The notes below the pieces were generated by a model. The model searched no databases, was not told the origin of the DNA, and worked only from the letters and a program-made list of their open reading frames with translations. A program made the translations under genes and the position numbers. Positions 12,726-21,664 of a DNA stretch of 22,861 nucleotides are shown piece after piece (the stretch's first letter is position 1; the number at the start of each line of letters is the position of its first letter). Source of the stretch: a virus; IMG/VR virus record IMGVR_UViG_3300046791_000308, positions 1 through 22,861 of that record. The stretch is one strand, 5' to 3'.

Positions 12726-12763
12726 CACGGTGGACGCATCGCGTCGGCGTCCACCGTGTTTTT
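12726..12763 (+). terminator. Strong intrinsic terminator after the capsid gene
   Basis: CACGGTGGACGC (12726-12737) pairs perfectly with GCGTCCACCGTG (12747-12758) around a 9-nt loop and is followed by TTTTT (12759-12763). A smaller competing stem, GACGC with GCGTC at 12741-12745, overlaps the left arm. It starts 8 nt after the capsid stop and would make capsid mRNA more abundant than the downstream tail genes, with partial read-through. Confidence 0.88.
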
Positions 12764-12779
12764 GTGAAGGACGGATCTC

Positions 12780-13439
12780 ATGAGTGGACTGACCAAAGAA
12801 CAACGAGCGGCGATCCTGGACGATGCGGTCGAGGGCGGGGAGCCGATTGATCTGCCGGTGGATGACACCAAGAAACCCCCGCCCCCACCGACGCCGAAAC
12901 CGCCGCTGACGGAACCGAAGGTCGTCCCGCCGCCGCCGGAGACGCCGCCTCCACCCGCCCCGGATCCGATGGCGTTCATCAAGATGCTCACCGACGCGAT
13001 GACGGCGTCGAGCACCGTCGCGGCCCAAGCCGCGAGAAATCCGATCCCGGAAACCTATCTGCAGGGCGGCTACAACGAGAAGAGCGTCTATTCGAATCCC
13101 GAAGGCGACCTTGTCCGGCCCCGCGAGAAACTCAAGTGCCCGATCTGGATGGGCACCTATAGCGACACGGGCGAAACCAAACCGGCGATAGAAATTCTAG
13201 AGGACGTCTGTACGCCCGATGAGCGGCGGATGCTGAACCTCTTGACGCCTGGCTCGTTTAGGGTCGAGCGCAACGACGGCGTCAGCGCCCAGTGGAAAGT
13301 GGTGCTGCAGTCGGACGACCTCGGCACTCCGATCCGGCTCATCATCGCCCTGCCGGCGCGGTGGTTGACCAAAGAGCACCAGGCGATGAATCCCGGCCAG
13401 CCGAGTTTCCTCCGGCAGTTGACCCAGCCGGTGGCGTAG
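12780..13439 (+). CDS. Proline-rich virion-region protein, 219 aa
   Basis: ATG 12780 has AAGGA 8 nt upstream. The first ~65 residues are extremely Pro-rich (KPPPPPTPKPPLTEP and PPPPETPPPPAPDP), suggesting an extended, flexible arm. A short helix (MAFIKMLTDAMTA) follows, then a folded C-terminal domain from about residue 90, with Trp and Cys residues (REKLKCPIWMGTYSDTGE; EDVCTPDERRMLNLLTPG). The family is not recognised. Between capsid and adaptor, a head-decoration or head-completion role is plausible. Confidence 0.65.
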   Translation: MSGLTKEQRAAILDDAVEGGEPIDLPVDDTKKPPPPPTPKPPLTEPKVVPPPPETPPPPAPDPMAFIKMLTDAMTASSTVAAQAARNPIPETYLQGGYNEKSVYSNPEGDLVRPREKLKCPIWMGTYSDTGETKPAIEILEDVCTPDERRMLNLLTPGSFRVERNDGVSAQWKVVLQSDDLGTPIRLIIALPARWLTKEHQAMNPGQPSFLRQLTQPVA

Positions 13440-13443
13440 GCCC

Positions 13444-14427
13444 ATGGCGATTGGTGACGGCCCGACGCGGCAGGAGTTGCTCAACCAGTTGGCGACTCGG
13501 TTGAACAAGAACCCGCCGCCGAACATGGATCCGGCGACCGAGATGCGGCTGGTGAGCTATCTCAACCAGCGGCAACGACGGTTGCTGACCATGCCGGGGT
13601 TGAAGCGTTTGCGCGATGCGACGATCACCTTTACGACCGTGCCGATGCAAGCCGACTACGGACTGCCGTCTCTCGCGAAAGTGTCGCGGATGTGGGATCC
13701 GCTCCAGGGCCGTGTCCTCTACGAGATGAGTCAGCAAGACTCGCGGCTGATGGCGCCCTCGGGCAATGTCAACGGGACGCCGGAAGCGTTTGTCTGGACG
13801 GGCCGTCAAGTTGTGGCGCAACAACCGTCGGCACCCACGGCGCTCTTCGTCCAGTCATCGAATGCCGCTGATACGGTGACGCTCGTCTATGTGGAAGGTG
13901 TGGTGGCGACCGGCGCGGCCCAGAGCGCCTCGATAGCCCTGAATGGCACCACGCCCACGAATATCGCGGCAGCAGTGTCCACCTGGACGCGGATTGACAA
14001 GTTCTATCTCGCCGCCCCGACGCTGGGAGGCGTCACACTCACGGCCGGCGCGGGAGGGGCGGTCCTCGCCGGCATTCCTGTAGGCCAAGTGACCTCGGTC
14101 TATAGCGGGTTCACGCTCTATCCCATTCCCTCAGCCGCGATCACCTATTCCGCCGACATCACGCGCCCGGTGACGGACCTGACGCATCCCACCGATCAGG
14201 CCGCGATTCCTGATGACTTCGCGGATGTCCTGGTGCTCGGCGCGTTGGCGGATGAATACCAGCACCTCGCCGATCCGCGCTGGTCAGCGGCGATGACCGA
14301 ATACAAGGAACGTGAGAACCAACTGAAGTACTGGTTGGCCGAAACCGCGATTGGCCGCCCGTTTGGCCTCTCGAGAACATGGCAGCGTCCGTCGCAACTC
14401 GGATCGTTCTTCCCGTCTGGGACGTGA
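13444..14427 (+). CDS. Putative head-tail adaptor protein
   Basis: 327 aa. The N-terminal part (TRQELLNQLATRLNKNP, then TEMRLVSYLNQRQRRLLTMP) and the C-terminal helices (IPDDFADVLVLGALADEYQH; AMTEYKERENQLKYWL) are the pattern I associate with phage adaptor or neck proteins placed under the portal. Between them lies a beta-rich insertion of about 100 residues (roughly 125-225: GTTPTNIAAAVSTWTRIDKF, VTLTAGAGGAVLAGIP) that makes this protein longer than simple adaptors. The gene starts 4 nt after the previous stop and is followed by the tail hub gene through TGAGATG. Function is assigned from helices and gene order, not from a catalytic motif. Confidence 0.65.
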   Translation: MAIGDGPTRQELLNQLATRLNKNPPPNMDPATEMRLVSYLNQRQRRLLTMPGLKRLRDATITFTTVPMQADYGLPSLAKVSRMWDPLQGRVLYEMSQQDSRLMAPSGNVNGTPEAFVWTGRQVVAQQPSAPTALFVQSSNAADTVTLVYVEGVVATGAAQSASIALNGTTPTNIAAAVSTWTRIDKFYLAAPTLGGVTLTAGAGGAVLAGIPVGQVTSVYSGFTLYPIPSAAITYSADITRPVTDLTHPTDQAAIPDDFADVLVLGALADEYQHLADPRWSAAMTEYKERENQLKYWLAETAIGRPFGLSRTWQRPSQLGSFFPSGT

Positions 14428-14428
14428 G

Positions 14429-16417
14429 ATGCCCCAGAGCACCTGGGTTCTCGGCAGTGAGATTCACACCGGCCTGAGCGAACGCGGCAACGCCGTCATC
14501 GATCCCTCGCCCATCGCCGCGCTGAATGGATCGTGTGTCGGCAATCTCGTCTTGGAGATGCGCCAGGGGATGCTGGCCGACAACCTGACCGGGAGCGGCT
14601 TCACCGGCCCCGTGCTGTGGATGGGACGCTTCCTCACTAATCAAGGCGTCGAGGAAATTTGGGCAGCGGCCAATAACGGCGGCACCGCCGTCATGGCGCG
14701 GAAGGTCAACAACGTCTGGTCACCCGTCGCCTTCAGTGACACGCCGGTTGTCGCCAATCTCATTTACATGCAAGCGGTCGGGATGAACGGGAAGTATTTT
14801 CTCGCCTACGATTCCAACGTCAACCGCTTGCACGTCTGGGATGGCACGGTGGTGCGTCGGGTGGGCATCATCGGCGCGAATCCGCCCACCACGGCCCCGA
14901 TGGCTGCCGGCGGGTTGAGCTTCACGCGCTTCTATCGCCAACGCAACGTCGTGCAAGTGAGCGGTGTCCTGACGCGCCGGTCGGAGTCGTCCTCGTCGGT
15001 GTCGCGCACGATTGCGTCCCTGCTTGGCATCACCATCACCAAAGGTGCGGCCTCGACCGAAGGCGAGACGCATTGGGAACTGGAAGCCGCTGACACCGCG
15101 AATGGCCCGTGGTATCTCATCGCGACCACCCCGATTGGCGCGGCCTCCGTGAACGACACCGCCGCCACGATTCCGACCACGACGCCGACGAAGGAACTTG
15201 GTGCCTACACGGTGCCGCCGTCCGCGAAATATCTCTCGACCGATGGCTTGAGCCTGATGATGGGCGGGGCGTGGGAAACCACGTTCCAACCAGGCGAGAC
15301 GGTGCCCAAGCAGAACCGCGTGTGGTACACCCCGCCGCTCGGCTCCTCGGATATTGGGGATGACGAGCGCATCAGTGACACGCTCACGGTCGAAGGCTTC
15401 ACCGATGTCGGCGATGCCGGCCCGATCACGGCGCTGCAGGGGCCGGTCTACGGCGAGACGATTGTCACCAAGAAGTCCACCGTCGCGAAGATGACCCCGA
15501 CGGGGAATGTCGATGCGCCGTATGCGCTGTCGATTCTCACCAACGCCGTCGGGTGTGTCGATCAGCGGTTGATGAGCATGGGCGAAGTCGCCGGCCAACC
15601 GGCGATTCTCTTCGCTGACGCGAATGCCGTCTATGCCATGACGGCGTCGGGCGGCATCGCGTGTCTCTCGGAACCCATCGGCTCGGTGATGCGCGGGTTG
15701 ACGGTGGTGAGCGATCCGGGCTTGCTCGTCTATGACCCACTGGAGCGGACACTGTTTCTCCAGACCGCGCACACGGTGCCGTCGATTGACGGCAGCTATC
15801 GCAACTTCATGTTCGATTGCTACAAGCGCCGCTGGGAAGGCTTTGCGCTCGGCGGGGCGACCGGCGGCTGGGTGCTTGGGCTGAGCAAGCTCGGCGTGGA
15901 CACGATTCTTGGCGGCGGCGGCACGGAAATCTATAACGGGTGTTACGCGGAGCAGAACGGGGAACGGCGCTTGTATCTGTGTGGGGCCGACAAGAACGAT
16001 CTCCCGACCATCTCCAGTCGCGGCGGCCAGGCGGTCATGGACATCGACCAGCCGTTTACGGCCTTGGTGCGGTACCGCAAGATGTTCAAGCCGGGGTTCA
16101 AGGCGACCGTGGGCTGTCCGACGGTCTACGTCCACAACCCGCAGGGCACGTCGCCGGGGACGCTGACCTTGACGGCGACCTACATCCGGGATTTCACCGA
16201 AGTGCGCTCCCAGAGTTACGTCGTGCCGCCAACGACCTTTGGCAGCCGCATCGACTTCGGCGTCCACACCTTCGAGGGCATCTCGTCCGCTGACGTGACG
16301 GTGCTGGATCTGGTGCTTGCGCTCCGCTACGAGGGGACACCGTACGAGTCACCCGTCACCCCGTCCGTGGCGTGTGTGGTGGTGCCGTTTACGCAGGGGG
16401 AGGCGTTGGCGCAGTGA
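14429..16417 (+). CDS. Large tail hub/nozzle-like protein, 662 aa
   Basis: The start at ATG 14429, one base after the adaptor stop, is preferred over 14351, which would overlap the adaptor by 77 nt. The protein is long, beta-rich and low in Lys. A strand-turn pattern (WVLGSEIHTGLSERGNAVID; GKYFLAYDSNVNRLHVWDGT; TKKSTVAKMTPTGNVDAPYA; WVLGLSKLGVDTILGGGGTE) suggests beta-propeller-like repeats. An inserted segment around residues 205-260 (THWELEAADTANGPWYLIAT) resembles a fibronectin or Ig-type module. In podovirus gene order, the large beta-rich protein after the adaptor forms the tail tube or nozzle (P22 gp10-like or T7 gp12-like). The exact type remains open. Confidence 0.65.
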   Translation: MPQSTWVLGSEIHTGLSERGNAVIDPSPIAALNGSCVGNLVLEMRQGMLADNLTGSGFTGPVLWMGRFLTNQGVEEIWAAANNGGTAVMARKVNNVWSPVAFSDTPVVANLIYMQAVGMNGKYFLAYDSNVNRLHVWDGTVVRRVGIIGANPPTTAPMAAGGLSFTRFYRQRNVVQVSGVLTRRSESSSSVSRTIASLLGITITKGAASTEGETHWELEAADTANGPWYLIATTPIGAASVNDTAATIPTTTPTKELGAYTVPPSAKYLSTDGLSLMMGGAWETTFQPGETVPKQNRVWYTPPLGSSDIGDDERISDTLTVEGFTDVGDAGPITALQGPVYGETIVTKKSTVAKMTPTGNVDAPYALSILTNAVGCVDQRLMSMGEVAGQPAILFADANAVYAMTASGGIACLSEPIGSVMRGLTVVSDPGLLVYDPLERTLFLQTAHTVPSIDGSYRNFMFDCYKRRWEGFALGGATGGWVLGLSKLGVDTILGGGGTEIYNGCYAEQNGERRLYLCGADKNDLPTISSRGGQAVMDIDQPFTALVRYRKMFKPGFKATVGCPTVYVHNPQGTSPGTLTLTATYIRDFTEVRSQSYVVPPTTFGSRIDFGVHTFEGISSADVTVLDLVLALRYEGTPYESPVTPSVACVVVPFTQGEALAQ

Positions 16418-16647
16418 TTACGCTCCGACGCTTGGACTTGGTGCGCCAGGAATCTCCCGCGACAGCGGATGAACTGGCGAGTCTGCAGACGCAGTTGAAT
16501 GCGTTGCCGTTTGTGCGGTTTGAACAAATCCAGCAGACGGTGGGACCGGCTGGCACCGCCGCCGTGTTACCGGCGAAACCGAGTGGCTATCTCGAGATTG
16601 TGATTCGCGGCACGTCCTACGTGTTGCCGTTTTACGCGAAGGGTTAA
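16414..16647 (+). CDS. Small hypothetical tail-module protein, 77 aa
   Basis: GTG 16414 overlaps the hub stop by 4 nt, with GGGGGAGG (16395-16402) upstream; an earlier start at 16372 would begin with low-complexity sequence read from inside the hub gene. The N-terminal half is helical (LDLVRQESPATADELASLQT) and the C-terminal half is a small beta region ending SGYLEIVIRGTSYVLPFYAK. The C-terminal strand pair resembles short phage proteins encoded beside fibres, but I cannot name a family. It is probably a structural or assembly component. Confidence 0.65.
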   Translation: MITLRRLDLVRQESPATADELASLQTQLNALPFVRFEQIQQTVGPAGTAAVLPAKPSGYLEIVIRGTSYVLPFYAKG

Positions 16648-16650
16648 CCG

Positions 16651-17286
16651 ATGCCAGCCCCGTGGACCCCGCCGCGCACCTGGGTGGATGGCGAGACGCC
16701 AACCGGCGCTCAGTTCAACACCCAGTTCCGCGACAACCTGATTTATCTCAAGGAAAATCCGTCGTTCGACGGCAACGTCACGGCGGTGGGTGACGTGATC
16801 GCGGGTGATGACCTGATGGTGGCCGATGACGCCACGATCAGTGGCGATCTTCAGGTTGTCGGCAACACGCAACTCGACGGCAGCGCCATTCTCGGCAACG
16901 CGCCAGCGGACATCGTGCAAGTCAACGGCACGGTGAAAGGCGCTCCGCTGCAAACCTACACCGAGACGCGCACCAATCCGGCCATTGCGGCTGGCGCGTT
17001 GGCGCTCGATTGTGCGCTCGGGACGTATTTTCGTGTCGCGCTGAACGCGGCGATTACCGCACTGACGTTTACGAATCTCCCGGCGGCGGGGCGTGTCCTT
17101 GGGATCACGTTGCTGTTCACCGCCGATGGCACGGTGAGAGCGATTACGTGGCCGGCATCCGTGAAGTGGCCGAGTGGTGTCGCCCCAACGATGAGCGGGG
17201 CCAGCGGCAAGCAAGACGTCATCACGCTGATTACCGACGACGGGGGCGTGACGTGGCTCGGGGTGATCGTCGGGCAGTTGTACTGA
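16651..17286 (+). CDS. Tail fibre protein, 211 aa
   Basis: GAAGGG lies 8 nt before ATG 16651. The N-terminus MPAPWTPPRTWVDGETPTGA followed by QFNTQFRDNLIYLKE is a widespread virion-attachment segment of phage fibres. Residues ~45-95 form short strand repeats (TISGDLQVVGNTQLDGSAIL) like a trimeric beta-prism or helix. The C-terminal half, with LTFTNLPAAGRVLGITLLFT, ITWPASVKWPSGVAPTMSGA and DGGVTWLGVIVGQLY, matches a common fibre-tip domain. It is probably trimeric and surface-exposed, placed between hub and the Gly-rich protein. Confidence 0.75.
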   Translation: MPAPWTPPRTWVDGETPTGAQFNTQFRDNLIYLKENPSFDGNVTAVGDVIAGDDLMVADDATISGDLQVVGNTQLDGSAILGNAPADIVQVNGTVKGAPLQTYTETRTNPAIAAGALALDCALGTYFRVALNAAITALTFTNLPAAGRVLGITLLFTADGTVRAITWPASVKWPSGVAPTMSGASGKQDVITLITDDGGVTWLGVIVGQLY

Positions 17287-17287
17287 G

Positions 17288-18109
17288 ATGCCGCTGGCGA
17301 AAGCGTATCGGCATCGCCCGACTGGCATCCCGGTGCAGTACCTGATTTGCGGCGGCGGGGGCGGGGGCGGACACAGCATCGGGAGTGGACGGTGCGCGGG
17401 TGGCGGTGGTGGTGGGCAAGTTGTCACAGGTGCTCAGACGCTCACGTCGCTCACCGCGTATCCCGTGGTGGTCGGGATCGGTGGTCGTGCGGCGAATCCG
17501 CCGGTCGATCTGACGAATCAGGGATTACCAGGCGGCAACTCGACGTTTCTGGGACTACAGGGTGGTGGCGGGGGCGGGGGCGGCGGCGGGACGGGCGAAG
17601 GACAGCCGGATCACAACGGCGGGTTTGGCCCTCCCGGATCAAGCGGTCCCGGCGGCGGCGGTGGCACACCGGACGGCGCTGGCGCGAACGGTGGTGCGAA
17701 TGCGAATGGCACGAATGACGTGGCCGGCGGCGGGGGCGGCGATGGGTTTGGTGCGACGGCGCCGAACGGCGCGAACGGCATTGTGAGCAGCATCACGGGG
17801 ACCGCGACTCCGTACGGATCAGGCGGTGGCGGCGGCACGAACCTCGGCACCGTGCAAGGCGGCACGGGTGGTAACGGTGGGGCGGGTGGAACCGGGGCAG
17901 GACAGTTTGGCAGCGCGTTAGCACCGACGGCCTTTGGCGGCGGGGGCGGGGGTGGCAGCCAGAACGGCAACGAGTCAGCGGGACGACAAGGCGTCGTCAT
18001 CGTCAGCTACGACGGGCTGACCGTGCGAGGCAGCGGCGGCGTCATCACGCAAGCAGTGGGACGCACGATTCATACGTTCACCGGCAACGGGACGTTCACG
18101 ACGATCTGA
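17288..18109 (+). CDS. Glycine-rich receptor-binding/fibre-tip protein, 273 aa
   Basis: Nearly half of the residues are Gly, in runs of up to ten, separated by Asn/Thr/Ala segments. It begins with PVQYLICGGGGGGG, has the strand YPVVVGIGG, and closes with RQGVVIVSYDGLTVRGSGG and GRTIHTFTGNGTFTTI, landmarks of glycine-rich phage adhesins (Gly_rich_2-like; compare the polyglycine-II core of T-even-type gp38 adhesins). In that architecture, glycine runs stack as a helix sandwich and variable loops between them bind the receptor. The gene follows the fibre gene by one base (TGAGATG). Host recognition is inferred from the family and position. Confidence 0.75.
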   Translation: MPLAKAYRHRPTGIPVQYLICGGGGGGGHSIGSGRCAGGGGGGQVVTGAQTLTSLTAYPVVVGIGGRAANPPVDLTNQGLPGGNSTFLGLQGGGGGGGGGGTGEGQPDHNGGFGPPGSSGPGGGGGTPDGAGANGGANANGTNDVAGGGGGDGFGATAPNGANGIVSSITGTATPYGSGGGGGTNLGTVQGGTGGNGGAGGTGAGQFGSALAPTAFGGGGGGGSQNGNESAGRQGVVIVSYDGLTVRGSGGVITQAVGRTIHTFTGNGTFTTI

Positions 18110-18115
18110 GGAGTT

Positions 18116-18811
18116 ATGGCAACACCGCAAGACGACGACCTCGACAAAAAGGCGCTGATGGATCAACTTGATCCGACTCGGGGGAGTGGAGCGCCCACGT
18201 CCACCACGATGCCGGTACCGGATCCGACGAAACCGGCGCAGTTACCAGCGGAGGCGGCAGCTCCGGCCACGCCAGCGCGAACGCCGACGCAAGCCTCCGT
18301 GTTCCAAGGCTTCACGCCGAAGTACGCGATGGAAGGCTTTGACTTCAATCGCGAACAGAACACCGGCAAGAGCGCGAAGGATGCGTTTGCGTATCTCAGC
18401 CAGCAAGCCCCGCCGCCGCCGATCAACGACAAGGCCGCGCTCGGGAAATGGGCCGAGCAATACATCGTCCCCGGTATGAAGGATCTCGGCCACGACGTGA
18501 GCAACGTCCAAGGCGACAAGTTCCATCTCAAGAATTGGCAGGGCGATTTCGACGTGGATTACGGACGTGGGGCCGGCGCGGAAGGCGGGGCACTCGCCTG
18601 GCAAGTCGATGACCCGACCGCGAAGTTGTCGAACGCGGCCTACACGCCGAAGGCGAATCCGGCGATGAATCCGGCGTTAATGGCGGCGATTAGTGGGGGC
18701 CAGCAAGGCACATCTCCACAAGATCAACTCCAGCAGCAAGTCGCGGCTCTCGCGGCTGGCGAAACGGCGCCGATGGATCAGGAAGCGTTGCTGAAGCAAC
18801 TGCAGGCGTAA
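18116..18811 (+). CDS. Virion-associated hypothetical protein, 231 aa
   Basis: GAGGAG sits only 2 nt before ATG 18116, an unusually short spacing. Residues 1-60 are disordered (Pro/Ala/Thr). The central region (FTPKYAMEGFDFNREQNTGK to DFDVDYGRGAGAEGGALAWQ) resembles small uncharacterised proteins I recall near internal-virion genes in several phages, with the conserved end RGAG-x-GG-x-x-WQ. The last 50 residues are Gln/Ala-rich and helical. Function unknown; an internal or tail-associated protein is likely. Confidence 0.6.
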   Translation: MATPQDDDLDKKALMDQLDPTRGSGAPTSTTMPVPDPTKPAQLPAEAAAPATPARTPTQASVFQGFTPKYAMEGFDFNREQNTGKSAKDAFAYLSQQAPPPPINDKAALGKWAEQYIVPGMKDLGHDVSNVQGDKFHLKNWQGDFDVDYGRGAGAEGGALAWQVDDPTAKLSNAAYTPKANPAMNPALMAAISGGQQGTSPQDQLQQQVAALAAGETAPMDQEALLKQLQA

Positions 18812-18814
18812 CCC

Positions 18815-19510
18815 ATGGCGGATAAGACATACGACGCTGACTTCTACGAAATCGATCAAGCCGGGAATCGCACGACCGGCGAGAAAGATTGGGGCGCGTG
18901 GAATAACGCGCAAGCGCCCCAGGGCGGTACCTCGACGGACACGGGGCCAGACCCATGGTCCGGCTCGTCCGTCGCGCCGACACCAACAGTGCCTGATGCG
19001 TCGTTTGCCCCGCTCAAGTCGAACGTGATGAACACGCTGAACACCGACGTGCAAAACACGGGCGTCGTGAATCAGCAGGATCCGGCGTACCAGCAGCAGG
19101 TGCAATCGAATCAACTACAGACCAATCTTGCGGCAGATCGCGCTCGAGCCGCAATGGCCCAGCGTCGAGCGGCGACGGGCACCGGCACCAGTGGCGCCGT
19201 CGATACTGATGCCAACAAGGTGCTCGAGCAACAGGCGTTTCAGGACAAGACGTTCGAAGGGAACCTGCTCGATAAGTTCCGGCAACAGAACCTCGATCAG
19301 AAAGCCCGGGCGCTGACGCTCGGCTCGGGGATGTTGACCGCAGAGCAGGAGCGTCAGTTGCGCGGGGAACTGACTCGCGAAGGCTACGACGTGCAGCGGG
19401 ATCTCTCCGCTGACCAATTGAATTACCAGCGTGATGCGCTCGGCCAGCAGCTGGCGCTCTCGCAAGCCGGATTGGATCAGCAAGCCATGATGGCCTTGCT
19501 GGGAGGCTGA
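18815..19510 (+). CDS. Gln-rich internal-virion-like protein, 231 aa
   Basis: The start is 3 nt after the previous stop. The N-terminal third is acidic and low-complexity (YDADFYEIDQAGNRTTGEKD). From about residue 85 it is nearly all helix, rich in Gln, Ala, Arg and Leu (DPAYQQQVQSNQLQTNLAAD; LLDKFRQQNLDQKARALTLG), ending LDQQAMMALLGG. This composition is typical of proteins packed inside phage heads and ejected with DNA. No enzymatic motif is seen. Confidence 0.6.
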   Translation: MADKTYDADFYEIDQAGNRTTGEKDWGAWNNAQAPQGGTSTDTGPDPWSGSSVAPTPTVPDASFAPLKSNVMNTLNTDVQNTGVVNQQDPAYQQQVQSNQLQTNLAADRARAAMAQRRAATGTGTSGAVDTDANKVLEQQAFQDKTFEGNLLDKFRQQNLDQKARALTLGSGMLTAEQERQLRGELTREGYDVQRDLSADQLNYQRDALGQQLALSQAGLDQQAMMALLGG

Positions 19511-19511
19511 T

Positions 19512-20399
19512 ATGCCACTACCAGCATTGTTAATGCCGTTGCTCTCAGCGATTCCGAGTGTCGCGAAAATTTTCGGCGGTGGGGCGAAGGGGGCCGCTGA
19601 TGAGCGGACGCTGAAGAACCAGTTCACGACCGGCCAGAACACCGCCGAAACAGCACGGTACGGCACGGCGCAAAACGCGCTGATGCAGTCCCTCCTGGCG
19701 CGTGGACAAGAAGACACCAGTCGCTATGGGACCAAGCAGGGCGCGACGACCGGCGCGATGCAGGGACTGCAGGGGGCGACCTCACGGGCGCTCGAGGCGC
19801 AGAGCGGCGAGGGCCTGGAACGCGCCAAGCTCGGGATGGCCGCGCCGTCGATTCAGGCGAAGCAATCGATCCTCGGTAGTTTGATGAAGAACATGCAGCC
19901 GCATGAGTTTCAATCAGCGCCACGGCAGCAGGGCCATCTCACCCAAGTGCGCGGCGGGATGAGTGCGGCGAATCTCGATCCCGGCACCCGTGCTCTCGGC
20001 GGCAAGATGATCGAAGCCGCGCTGAAGGATCCGAATGCGAACATCCCCGGGGCCACGGACTTCATGGGTGGGATTCAGGATTGGAAGTCCACCATCCTCG
20101 ATCAGCCTGCGGCGACCGACTACTCCAAGGGACTCATGAAACCGCCGGACCTGAAAGGCTACGAGAACGCCGGCAAGGGCGAATCGGGCATGAGCCTCGC
20201 CAGCATCATCGGCGGCATTGGCGGCGAACTCCTGCCGGCCTTGTTGGCGGGTCGAGGTGGCGGCGGCAAAGAGCCGATCACGTTGAGCAACCAGATGCCT
20301 ACGCCCTATAGCGGCGGCGATGCCTCCGGCACGATGTCGAATTTCCAACTGCCGGTCGGGCGTCTCGATGACCTGACGGATTACGCCGGGACACGCTGA
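19512..20399 (+). CDS. Ejection-protein-like, hydrophobic N-terminus, 295 aa
   Basis: GGGAGG lies 5 nt before ATG 19512. The N-terminus MPLPALLMPLLSAIPSVAKI followed by FGGGAKGA is a hydrophobic, Gly-rich segment that could insert in membranes. The middle is helical with repeated S/TRYGT elements (TARYGTAQNALMQSLLARGQ; EDTSRYGTKQ). A second Gly-rich hydrophobic stretch occurs near residues 225-250 (LASIIGGIGGELLPALLAG). Two membrane-active segments around helical repeats suit a DNA-ejection pore component; this is inference. It shares one base with the next gene (TGATG). Confidence 0.6.
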   Translation: MPLPALLMPLLSAIPSVAKIFGGGAKGAADERTLKNQFTTGQNTAETARYGTAQNALMQSLLARGQEDTSRYGTKQGATTGAMQGLQGATSRALEAQSGEGLERAKLGMAAPSIQAKQSILGSLMKNMQPHEFQSAPRQQGHLTQVRGGMSAANLDPGTRALGGKMIEAALKDPNANIPGATDFMGGIQDWKSTILDQPAATDYSKGLMKPPDLKGYENAGKGESGMSLASIIGGIGGELLPALLAGRGGGGKEPITLSNQMPTPYSGGDASGTMSNFQLPVGRLDDLTDYAGTR

Positions 20400-21661
20400 T
20401 GCCCTTCTCCATTTCCGGTCGCATCGCGGAGGGCATGGACGACGCGCTGGCCCAGGTGCTGGACCGTCGCCTCAAGGAAGCCACGCGCCAGCAGGTTGAA
20501 CGGCAGAATGCTGCCGAGAACCTGATGCGCCAGCAGGGGCTGGAACTGCAGAAACAGGGGTTGGAGCAATCGGCCGCGAATCAGGGATTGGCGCAGAAGC
20601 GATTCGACCTGGAGGATCTGCGCTACCGCGACAAGCAGACCGAAGAGGCCACCAACCGCAATCGCGCCTCGGACATGGCGGGTGTGCTGACGATGGGCGG
20701 CGGTCCCGACATGCCTGGCGGCGGGATGAAGCCCGAAGATCAGATACGCGAAATCTCGGGACTCGCGCTGAAGAGTGGCGCGGATCCGCTGAAGGTGATC
20801 GCAAACCTGCAGCCGGCGAAACCCAACCAGCAGTCCTATACCTACACCGATCCCAAGACACAACAACAGGAATTGCGGTTCTTCGACAAGAACCAGCCCC
20901 AGACCGGATTGGACCTGGGCAAGCATGTCCCACAGCGAGAACCTCAGGAGCCGGGAATTCAACTCACGCCGGCTGGCTTGGATGTCGCCGCCCTGACCTA
21001 CTTCAAGACCGGCCAGATGCCGACGCTCGGCATGGGTGACCGGGGCAACCGGCAAGCCATCATTAATCGTGCGGCGACATTGACGCCAGCCGACAGGACG
21101 CGCATCGAGGGCATGGCCGACATCGCCAGCAACAAGCAGGACTTCGCGGCGAATACGAAGTCCCTGGGTGCTCTGCAGCAGCAACGTGACTCCATCGGGG
21201 CGTTTGAACAGACCGCATTGAAGAACATCGACGTGTTCCTCGATCAAGCTGGCAAGGTGGTGGATACCGGATCGCCGCTGGCGAACACGCTGGCGCGTGA
21301 GTTCTCTGGCACCGTGCTGGGCGACAAGAACGTGGCGGCCTACAAGGCCGCTCGTCAAGTGGCGATCAATGAAATTGCCAAGATCACCAGCAATCCGACC
21401 CTGGCCGGTCAGTTGTCAGACACGGCGCGGCAGGAAGTGGCCGAGTTCAATCCGAAGAACGCCACGGTGGCCCAGACCGTCAACGTGATGCGTCTCCTGA
21501 AAACGGAAATGGGCAACCGCGTCTCGTCGCTGGATAACCAGATTGGTGAAATCAAGAAGCGCGGCAAGACGGCACCGCCGGCTGGTGGTGTCACCGACGA
21601 TATTGATGCGGAGATCGAGGCGATTCGGGCGGCTCGGGCGGCGAAAAAGCCAGGAGACTAG
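20399..21661 (+). CDS. Coiled-coil internal virion/DNA-ejection-like protein, 420 aa
   Basis: The ATG overlaps the previous TGA by one base. Residues ~15-95 form a Gln/Glu/Arg coiled coil (LKEATRQQVERQNAAENLMR; RFDLEDLRYRDKQTEEATNR). The C-terminal half has a helical domain (NIDVFLDQAGKVVDTGSPLA; YKAARQVAINEIAKITSNPT; LLKTEMGNRVSSLDNQIGEI) that I associate with phage structural or DNA-transfer proteins, ending in a charged tail. There is no lytic transglycosylase motif. Its place in a row of Gln/Ala-rich proteins supports an internal-virion role. Confidence 0.6.
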   Translation: MPFSISGRIAEGMDDALAQVLDRRLKEATRQQVERQNAAENLMRQQGLELQKQGLEQSAANQGLAQKRFDLEDLRYRDKQTEEATNRNRASDMAGVLTMGGGPDMPGGGMKPEDQIREISGLALKSGADPLKVIANLQPAKPNQQSYTYTDPKTQQQELRFFDKNQPQTGLDLGKHVPQREPQEPGIQLTPAGLDVAALTYFKTGQMPTLGMGDRGNRQAIINRAATLTPADRTRIEGMADIASNKQDFAANTKSLGALQQQRDSIGAFEQTALKNIDVFLDQAGKVVDTGSPLANTLAREFSGTVLGDKNVAAYKAARQVAINEIAKITSNPTLAGQLSDTARQEVAEFNPKNATVAQTVNVMRLLKTEMGNRVSSLDNQIGEIKKRGKTAPPAGGVTDDIDAEIEAIRAARAAKKPGD

Positions 21662-21664
21662 GTC

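Noticed and set aside
14720-16267. Long minus-strand ORF of 515 codons opposite the tail hub gene
   Set aside because: An Arg/His-rich antisense shadow common in GC-rich genes; the + strand protein is compact, beta-rich and in a conserved gene order.
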